Below are positions 58,546 through 64,000 of a stretch of DNA of 64,000 nt, piece by piece. A program made the translations under genes and the position numbers. How positions within the stretch are numbered: the stretch's first letter is position 1; the number at the start of each line of letters is the position of its first letter. The DNA comes from Ruminococcus sp. 210702-SL.1.03. GTDB lineage: Bacteria > Bacillota > Clostridia > Oscillospirales > Ruminococcaceae. Below the pieces are notes generated by a model. That model searched no databases. It had not been told where the DNA came from and was given only the letters and a program-made list of their open reading frames with translations. The DNA is taken from positions 78,742 to 142,741 of the forward strand of contig NZ_JAJCLZ010000004.1 of the NCBI RefSeq assembly GCF_020559915.1, read 5' to 3'.

Positions 58546-59922
58546 TCACTCCAGCGCCGCCTTGAAAGCGTCCTGTATCGTGTTCACTTCGTCTATTTCT
58601 ATCTCAAAAGCGCTCTTGTCAACGCCTTTTAGCGAGGTCGCGGGCACTATGCACTTCTTAAAGCCAAGCCGCTGCGCTTCCGATATTCGCTGAGCGGTGC
58701 GCTGTACTCCGCGAAGCTCGCCCGCCAGACCTATCTCGCCGAATGTTATCACGTCCGGGCTTACGCACTTGTCCGTCATGCTCGAGTACAGCGAGAGCGC
58801 CACGGGCAGGTCTGCGGCAGGCTCATTTATATCAAACCCGCCTACCACATTCATGTAAACGTCCAGTCCGCCGAAATAGTAACCCATTCGCTTTTCCAGT
58901 ACGGCTATCAGTATCGCCATTCTGTTGTAGTCAAAGCCGGTGGCGGTGCGGCGCGGCACGTTAAAAGCGCTCTTTGTCACCAACGCCTGCACCTCGGCAA
59001 GTATCGGCCGCGAACCTTCCATCACGCAGGCGACGCAGCAGCCAGAAGCGTCCTGCGGACGTCCCGAAAGCAGCATCTCAGAGGGGTTAGCCACCTCGCT
59101 CAATCCTTTGTCGTTCATCTCAAAAACGCCTATCTCGTTCGTCGAGCCGAAGCGGTTCTTTATGCCGCGCAGTATCCGATACGGCAGATTTTTCTGTCCC
59201 TCAAAGTACAGCACGCAGTCAACTATGTGCTCCATTACCTTAGGCCCTGCGATAGCGCCGTCTTTATTAACGTGACCGACTATCAGCATTGGTATCTCCT
59301 GCGATTTCGCCGTTTTCATCAGCAGATTAGCACACTCGCGCACCTGCGTTATCGAGCCTGCCGCCGAGGCTATCGCTTCGATGTTCATGGTCTGTATCGA
59401 GTCGATTATCGCAATCTCCGGCTTTTCCTTGATTATCACGCTGCATATCGCTTCGCAGTCCGTTTCGCTCAGCAGATACAGATTTCCGCTGTCTACCCCC
59501 AGCCGCTGCGCGCGCAGCTTTATCTGCCGCAGCGATTCCTCGCCCGAAACGTAGAGTATAGTGTGGTCGTCACCCAGCGTTTGGCATATTTGCAGCAGCA
59601 TCGTCGATTTGCCGATGCCCGGCTCGCCGCCCAGCAGCACAAGGCTGCCTTTCACTATGCCGCCGCCCAGCACGCGGTCAAGCTCTTTCAGCCCCGTGCT
59701 CCAGCGCGTTTCGTTCGCTTCCGCGTCGATGTCGTTTATCTCAAATATCCCGTCTGAAACGTCGCGTACCGATACCGCGCGTTTTGCCGATGTGCGCGAT
59801 GATACTATCGGCGTGTTCTCCTCAAATGTGTTCCATTCGCCGCATGATGGGCACCTGCCGTTCCATTTTCCCGATTCGTACCCGCACTGCGAGCACACAT
59901 ATACGGTCTTTGCTTTAGCCAT
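58546..59922 (-). CDS. radA: DNA repair protein RadA
   Basis: 458 residues. An N-terminal zinc finger (CSQCGYESGKWNGRCPSCG) precedes the RecA-like ATPase with Walker A GGEPGIGKST near residue 95, Walker B-like IAIIDSIQTM near 175, the RadA-specific KNRFGS near 255, and a Lon-protease-like C-terminal domain (PAADLPVALSLYSSM; GEIGLAGELRGV) without the catalytic Ser. RadA drives branch migration in recombination. It lies downstream of the DHH gene, after a weak terminator. The ribosome binding site AGAGGAA is good. Confidence 0.96.
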   Translation of the reverse strand: MAKAKTVYVCSQCGYESGKWNGRCPSCGEWNTFEENTPIVSSRTSAKRAVSVRDVSDGIFEINDIDAEANETRWSTGLKELDRVLGGGIVKGSLVLLGGEPGIGKSTMLLQICQTLGDDHTILYVSGEESLRQIKLRAQRLGVDSGNLYLLSETDCEAICSVIIKEKPEIAIIDSIQTMNIEAIASAAGSITQVRECANLLMKTAKSQEIPMLIVGHVNKDGAIAGPKVMEHIVDCVLYFEGQKNLPYRILRGIKNRFGSTNEIGVFEMNDKGLSEVANPSEMLLSGRPQDASGCCVACVMEGSRPILAEVQALVTKSAFNVPRRTATGFDYNRMAILIAVLEKRMGYYFGGLDVYMNVVGGFDINEPAADLPVALSLYSSMTDKCVSPDVITFGEIGLAGELRGVQRTAQRISEAQRLGFKKCIVPATSLKGVDKSAFEIEIDEVNTIQDAFKAALE

Positions 59923-59942
59923 TTTATTCCTCTTTTCAAAAT

Positions 59943-59971
59943 AAGCGTACCCGCATTTTGCAGATACGCTT
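59943..59971 (-). terminator. Probable terminator after the DHH gene
   Basis: AAGCGTA (59943-59949) with TACGCTT (59965-59971), then TTATTTTG on the minus strand. It lies between the DHH and radA genes, so radA may depend on partial readthrough. Confidence 0.65.
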
Positions 59972-59975
59972 GTTG

Positions 59976-61052
59976 TTAGTTATTTACAGCCTGCACGCTC
60001 TCGGGCGGTATGTCCTCTGCGTGTTCGGGTGTGTTCTCAATGAATTTTATAAGCGGGTCAGTGAGCACATTTTGCAGCTCTCGGCAGAAATATACAGCGT
60101 TTATAAATCTGTTCTGTATCTCTTCTTCAAGGTCAAATTCTGCGTCCTCTATGCTTTCAAAAGGCAAGTATCCGCCCGCCATGGTGCTGTGTCCGCCGCC
60201 TGTTCCGATGCCCTCAAGCGCGTTTGTAGTTATCGTGCCTGCGTCGAGGTACTCGATAGATGAGCGCACTGAGAATTTCAGCCCGTTTCCGCGGTATGAA
60301 TACGCTATCGCGAACTGTACCTCCACCAGTGTCAGCATAAAGTCGCAGACTGATGCTATCAGACCGTCTGAAGCTTCGCTGTCGATGAATGAAAATCCTA
60401 TGTCGCCGAAAACTTTTATGTTGCTCAGCGCCATAGTGTACGCTTTAAGGTCGGCAAAGTCCATCTGCTGTCTTGCCAGCGTTTTCAGCTTTTCCTGATC
60501 CGCAATAGAAAAGAGCTTGGCGAATATTTCCACGTCCTGCTCGGTCATTCCGCGCTTTAGGTCTTCGGTGTCCATTCTCAGACCGTACATCAGCGCCGTG
60601 GCCGTGCTTTCGTCCATAGGCAGGTCGTTTTCAAAGAAATATCCCGCCACCAGCGTTGAGCACGAGCCGCATATGCGCACGTCGCGGAACTTGTAGTCGT
60701 AGTGCACCACAGTAGGGTGGTGGTCGATGCAGGCTACCACCGTGCCGTCGATTTTGGCGATGTTGGAATTATTAGTCTGCGAATCTACCGTAATTATAGC
60801 GTCTTTTGCGCTGAGGTCGCTTATCTGCTCTATGTCGGTCATCTCTATGCCGAGCATGTCCAACATGTTCGCAGTAGATGTTTTCGCGACCGTTCCGCTG
60901 TAAATTATCATGGCTTTCATGTCGAAATGCTCCAGCAGCCGCTGTACGCCGTATGCGCTGGCTATTGCGTCGGGGTCGGGAAAATTGTGCGTCTGAATAA
61001 ATATTCTGTGTCCTTTCAGCACGCTTAAAAGACTTTCCAGTCTTTGGGTCAT
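59976..61052 (-). CDS. DHH-family phosphoesterase
   Basis: 358 residues. DHH motifs: THNFPDPDAIASAYG near residue 21, VDSQTNNSN near 90, IDHHPTVVHYDY near 110, and a DHHA1 C-terminal domain with GTGGGHSTMAGGYLP around 285. Family members include nanoRNases/pAp phosphatases (NrnA) and cyclic-dinucleotide phosphodiesterases; it lacks the membrane, PAS and GGDEF parts of GdpP. Which substrate is not clear. An acidic C-terminal tail (ENTPEHAEDIPPES) extends past the domain. Confidence 0.88.
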   Translation of the reverse strand: MTQRLESLLSVLKGHRIFIQTHNFPDPDAIASAYGVQRLLEHFDMKAMIIYSGTVAKTSTANMLDMLGIEMTDIEQISDLSAKDAIITVDSQTNNSNIAKIDGTVVACIDHHPTVVHYDYKFRDVRICGSCSTLVAGYFFENDLPMDESTATALMYGLRMDTEDLKRGMTEQDVEIFAKLFSIADQEKLKTLARQQMDFADLKAYTMALSNIKVFGDIGFSFIDSEASDGLIASVCDFMLTLVEVQFAIAYSYRGNGLKFSVRSSIEYLDAGTITTNALEGIGTGGGHSTMAGGYLPFESIEDAEFDLEEEIQNRFINAVYFCRELQNVLTDPLIKFIENTPEHAEDIPPESVQAVNN

Positions 61053-61089
61053 ATATCATTGGTCCTTTCATAATGCGCTTTATGTTTTT

Positions 61090-61118
61090 ATTTTAACATA
61101 TTTTAATCAAGCTTTCAA
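61090..61118 (-). promoter_or_regulatory. Promoter for the DHH gene
   Basis: Minus strand: TTGAAA (61118-61113), 17 bases, TAAAAT (61095-61090). Confidence 0.78.
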
Positions 61119-61162
61119 TACCCGCGGCTTACTTTTTTTATTTTCAGAATTTTGCACAAAAA

Positions 61163-61192
61163 ACCGCCCGAAAAATTATCATTCAGGGCGGT
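61163..61192 (-). terminator. ppk terminator
   Basis: ACCGCCC (61163-61169) with GGGCGGT (61186-61192), followed on the minus strand by TTTTTTG. Confidence 0.9.
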
Positions 61193-61204
61193 ATTATGCT
61201 TAAT

Positions 61205-63367
61205 TTATCCGCGCTTCTTCCGTCTAAAAAAGTCCGCTATCCTTGCGAATATCGAGCGCTTTTTCTTCGGCTCTGCTTTCGTCTGTTCAGCCTTTTCAGC
61301 CTGCTTCGGCTCTGCGGAGTACGCCTGCGAATATAAAAACCTCTGCGCGTCCATTCGCGGCAGGTCGGTCTTGATGTACATATATTCGCCGTTCGGCTGC
61401 TGCTCGCGGGCTTTCACGTTGTCCGCAAGCTGCGTTTCAAATATGCTCACCGCGCGCTCTTTCGCGTCCTCGTCAAGCAGGGGAGCGGCTACCTCTATCC
61501 TGCGGCAGGTGTTTCGCGTCATGAAGTCCGCCGACGATATGTAAACCTTTCGGCGAACGTCCTTGCCGAAGATATAGATTCGCGCGTGCTCTAAATATCT
61601 GCCGACTATCGAGATAATGCGTATGTTGTTGCTCACGCGCGGTACGCCCGCCACAAGGCAGCTAGTGCCTCTGATTATCAGGTCTACTTTCACGCCCGCC
61701 TGTGAGCACTCTATCAGCTTGTTTATTATCTTCTTGTCCGTCAGCGAGTTCATCTTTGCGCCGATGTACCCCTCGCCGCCCGTTTGCGCTATGGCTATCT
61801 CGTTGTCCATCATCTCCAGCACTCTGTTTTGCAAACACAGCGGCGATACCATCAGCCGCGCCGTGTCGTTTGGCAATGTGCCTGTCGAGAGCGCGTGGAA
61901 CACCTTTTCCGCGTCCGCCGCGATGTCGGGGTCGGCGGTCATGAGCGAGAGGTCGGTGTATATCGCGGCTGTCTTTTCGTTGTAATTGCCCGTGCCGATC
62001 TGCGTGGTGTGGGTGGTGTTGCCGTTTTCATCTGCGGTGATAAGGCAGAGCTTCGAGTGTACTTTCAGCCCCGGCGGGCCGTACATCACTCGGCAGCCCG
62101 CCTCTTCCAGCAGCTTTGAGCAGGCTATGTTGTGCTCTTCATCAAATTTAGCGCGCAGTTCTACGCAGGCGGTAACCTTTTTGCCGTTCTCAGCTGCGCG
62201 GCACAGCGCTTTGATTATCTGCGAGTTTTTCGCAACGCGGTAAAGCGTTATCTTTATCGAAGTCACTCGCGGGTCGTCCGCCGATTCGTTCAGCAGGCGT
62301 ATGAATGGCTCTATCGTTTCGTATGGGAATGCCAGCAGTATATCCTTAGCCGCTATCTGTTCGCGCATGGGCACGCCGTCCTTTACGGCGGGGGAGCGGC
62401 GGGGCGAAAGCTCGTCGTAAAAAAGCTCTCTGCGCTCGGCTATCTTGTCTGAAACTTGCGAAACGTAGCTCATATCCAGCGGCGAACGTTCGGTAAATAT
62501 CTGATCTCTTTTCAGCTCCAGTTGTTCCATCAGCGTGTCGAGAAAGTATTCCGAAACGCCATGCGAAAGCTGCATTCTTACCGGCGCGAGCTTTTTTCTT
62601 AGACCTATCAGCGCCGTCATGCACTCGCGGTAATCTATCTCGCGGTCTGAAAGCTTATCGGTGTTTATGTCTGCGCTGCGCGTCAGCCGCAAGGTCACCT
62701 TTTCGCGCACGCTGTACGCTTCAAAAAGCTCGCCCGCGCGCTCCTCTATCAGCTCTTCCGCCAGTATGTACTCCGTCTTTCCCGCGCCCGCAGGCAGGAA
62801 TATCACCCTCTGCGGCTTGCCCGAGCAGGTTATTATTCCGAGCAGGCTGCCGTTTTCCGAGTCTAAATTCACCGCCGCGAATATCTCTTTTCCCTCGATG
62901 AAAGGGAACGGGTGTCTTTTATCGACTATGCAGGCGCTCAGCAGCGGCTTTATCTCGTACAAAAAGTGCCTGTCGGCAAAGCTGCGCTGCTCGGGGGTAA
63001 GTTCGGAACAGGTCAGCCGCTTCACGCCCTCGCGCGCCATAGCCGCTTCGTTCTCGGCGAATATCTCGTCCTTTATTTCGCCCAGCTCGCGCGTTTTGCG
63101 GTATATTTTTTGCAGCTGCTGACTGGGGCGCAGGGCGGTCTTGCCGTCGCGGCGCTTATCGTTTATCATCATCTGGTCTATCAGCGAGCCTACTCGCACC
63201 ATGTAAAATTCGTCCAGATTACTGCAATATATCGACTCAAAAAGCAGCCTTTCCATCAGCGGAACGCTTTTATCCGCGCTTTCCTCCAACACTCGTTTAT
63301 TAAATTTCAGCCATGAAAGCTCGCGGTTATCAAAAACTGAAAGTGTCTTGTTTTTTTCAGCGCTCAA
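61205..63367 (-). CDS. ppk: Polyphosphate kinase 1
   Basis: 720 residues from the chosen start. Ppk1 makes polyphosphate from ATP by way of a phospho-His. Visible: NRELSWLKFNKRVLEE at the N-terminus, SNLDEFYMVRVGSL near residue 48, FPYETIEPFIRLL around 345, ACVELRAKFDEEHN around 395, and PGLKVHSKLCLIT around 425 with the catalytic His. I chose the TTG at 63367 because GGCGG lies 8 bases upstream; the GTG at 63400 has no ribosome binding site and lies within about 3 bases of the expected transcription start. The C-terminal 30 residues are Lys/Arg-rich. Confidence 0.93.
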   Translation of the reverse strand: MSAEKNKTLSVFDNRELSWLKFNKRVLEESADKSVPLMERLLFESIYCSNLDEFYMVRVGSLIDQMMINDKRRDGKTALRPSQQLQKIYRKTRELGEIKDEIFAENEAAMAREGVKRLTCSELTPEQRSFADRHFLYEIKPLLSACIVDKRHPFPFIEGKEIFAAVNLDSENGSLLGIITCSGKPQRVIFLPAGAGKTEYILAEELIEERAGELFEAYSVREKVTLRLTRSADINTDKLSDREIDYRECMTALIGLRKKLAPVRMQLSHGVSEYFLDTLMEQLELKRDQIFTERSPLDMSYVSQVSDKIAERRELFYDELSPRRSPAVKDGVPMREQIAAKDILLAFPYETIEPFIRLLNESADDPRVTSIKITLYRVAKNSQIIKALCRAAENGKKVTACVELRAKFDEEHNIACSKLLEEAGCRVMYGPPGLKVHSKLCLITADENGNTTHTTQIGTGNYNEKTAAIYTDLSLMTADPDIAADAEKVFHALSTGTLPNDTARLMVSPLCLQNRVLEMMDNEIAIAQTGGEGYIGAKMNSLTDKKIINKLIECSQAGVKVDLIIRGTSCLVAGVPRVSNNIRIISIVGRYLEHARIYIFGKDVRRKVYISSADFMTRNTCRRIEVAAPLLDEDAKERAVSIFETQLADNVKAREQQPNGEYMYIKTDLPRMDAQRFLYSQAYSAEPKQAEKAEQTKAEPKKKRSIFARIADFFRRKKRG

Positions 63368-63409
63368 GTTTCTTGCCGCCTTTCGTTTATATTCTTTCAC
63401 TCAGTTTTT

Positions 63410-63438
63410 ATTATATCACTTTGTGAAACTAAAGTCAA
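63410..63438 (-). promoter_or_regulatory. ppk promoter
   Basis: Minus strand: TTGACT (63438-63433), 17 bases, TATAAT (63415-63410). Confidence 0.85.
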
Positions 63439-63474
63439 TAAATTTGATGTAAAATGATCTCCGCGCAAATAGCA

Positions 63475-63501
63475 AAAGCCACCCCGCCAAGAGGTGACTT
63501 T
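63475..63501 (-). terminator. Terminator after the fibronectin-domain gene
   Basis: AAAGCCACC (63475-63483) pairs with GGTGACTTT (63493-63501) allowing one G-U pair, then TTTTGC on the minus strand. Confidence 0.75.
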
Positions 63502-63518
63502 TTGATTTCTTAATTCAA

Positions 63519-64000
63519 TTAGAGCGTGCCATATACCCAAACAGTAACGCAGAAGTTTTCTCCGTCTTTGCCATCTCTATCAGGGATAATATAAGGTTTA
63601 GCAAATTTTAAAGCTTCATCAGAAGCAAATGTTAGTATGCTCCAGTGATCTCCTTCCCAAGAAACAGCAGCACTACATTTTTCCCAACCAGAAACGCCGC
63701 TCATATCCTCATAAGTAACAGTACCATACTCAGGATTAACAACACTGCTCTGCGTAGATTTGCTCTTCTTTATCATCGCGCTGGTGATAACGCCGTTTGT
63801 GTCCGCACGTCTGCCATACGCTCTAAGCTTGAAAGTGTACTTAGTACCGCTCTTCAAATTCTTGACCTTGTAAGTGCCTGCGCTCGCGCCCTTTACCGTG
63901 GCTACTTTGGTGTAAGCACCGCCGTTTTCGCTCATGTAGAGCTGATAGCCGTCGCACTTTACGCCCTGCCAGTTCACCCTAATAGAATCTTTCGTCGCGG
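63519..64000 (-). CDS. Fibronectin type III-domain protein, C-terminal part (truncated by window edge)
   Basis: The frame is open to the window edge, so the N-terminus is missing. Visible from the edge: a fibronectin type III domain (IRVNWQGVKCDGYQLYMSE, then KVKNLKSGTKYTFKLRAYG), with the usual W, Y and final-strand Y-x-F-x-x-RAY pattern. About 85 further residues follow that I do not recognise (YEDMSGVSGWEKC; WEGDHWSILTFASDEALKFA), ending VTVWVYGTL. Such modules occur in secreted or surface proteins of gut Firmicutes. The GTG that could start an ORF at 63977 lies within the domain and is not the real start. Confidence 0.8.
   Translation of the reverse strand, partial: ATKDSIRVNWQGVKCDGYQLYMSENGGAYTKVATVKGASAGTYKVKNLKSGTKYTFKLRAYGRRADTNGVITSAMIKKSKSTQSSVVNPEYGTVTYEDMSGVSGWEKCSAAVSWEGDHWSILTFASDEALKFAKPYIIPDRDGKDGENFCVTVWVYGTL

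Overview
This 64 kb window is chromosomal backbone from a Gram-positive, endospore-forming Firmicute. The most likely placement is class Clostridia, in the Ruminococcaceae/Oscillospirales range. Evidence: sigG, spoIIP and a ylbJ-type gene (sporulation); hprK, whiA and rapZ; a DnaE-type polymerase III; nearly every gene carries an AGGAGG-like ribosome binding site; many TTGACA/TATAAT-type promoters; ordinary genes are rich in ATA (Ile) and CGC (Arg) codons. Placement below class is inference. I see no rRNA, tRNA, CRISPR array, insertion sequence, prophage or defence island. The window is almost entirely conserved core genes, and I did not find a clearly new multi-gene system.

Layout. 1-4.6 kb: a truncated lipoprotein gene, a glycerophosphodiesterase/pentapeptide-repeat pair, and minus-strand genes for a TSCPD protein, a PHP phosphoesterase, an RluA pseudouridine synthase and a YjbR protein. 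4.7-12.8 kb (plus): uvrB, uvrA, a ttcA-type tRNA thiolase, prs, ispD. 12.8-17.0 kb (minus): a CmpB-like membrane protein and a proC / SpoIIM-like / YesL-like / ahcY run. 17.2-21.3 kb: pheA, ispF, a ferritin-like protein with a hairpin over its ribosome binding site, and a VanXY-like peptidase divergent from spoIIP. 21.4-35.1 kb (plus): one long uninterrupted run from murD through two M42 peptidases, GNAT, a PLP lyase, hprK, PHP, murB, rapZ, whiA and dnaE to a 56-residue protein, with no gap above about 40 bases and one strong promoter in front. 35.2-40.05 kb: two M16-type proteins, lgt, folD. 40.1-46.8 kb: rpsO and pnp with structured leaders, recD2, comF, small helical proteins. 46.8-54.3 kb: mscS, the oadG/oadB sodium-pump pair, yfbR, rpe, a MecA-like adaptor, an ABC-F ATPase and a IIA-glucose-like protein. 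54.4-63.4 kb (minus): HAD phosphatase, a Cys-rich small protein, ylbJ-like, sigG, YoaK-like, radA, a DHH phosphoesterase, ppk. The right edge cuts a fibronectin type III protein.

Themes: DNA repair (uvrB, uvrA, recD2, radA), envelope synthesis (murD, murB, lgt), isoprenoid precursors (ispD, ispF), carbon regulation (hprK, rapZ, whiA, the IIA-like protein), RNA turnover (pnp) and sporulation. The points most worth a second look are a IIA-glucose domain with Met in place of the phosphorylated His; a 14-bp perfect hairpin sequestering a ribosome binding site at 18942-18985; sporulation-type promoters before sigG and spoIIP; a MecA-like gene whose ribosome binding site is one arm of the preceding terminator; and a promoter-terminator pair without an ORF near 53.6 kb. 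All family assignments come from reading motifs, without database searches.
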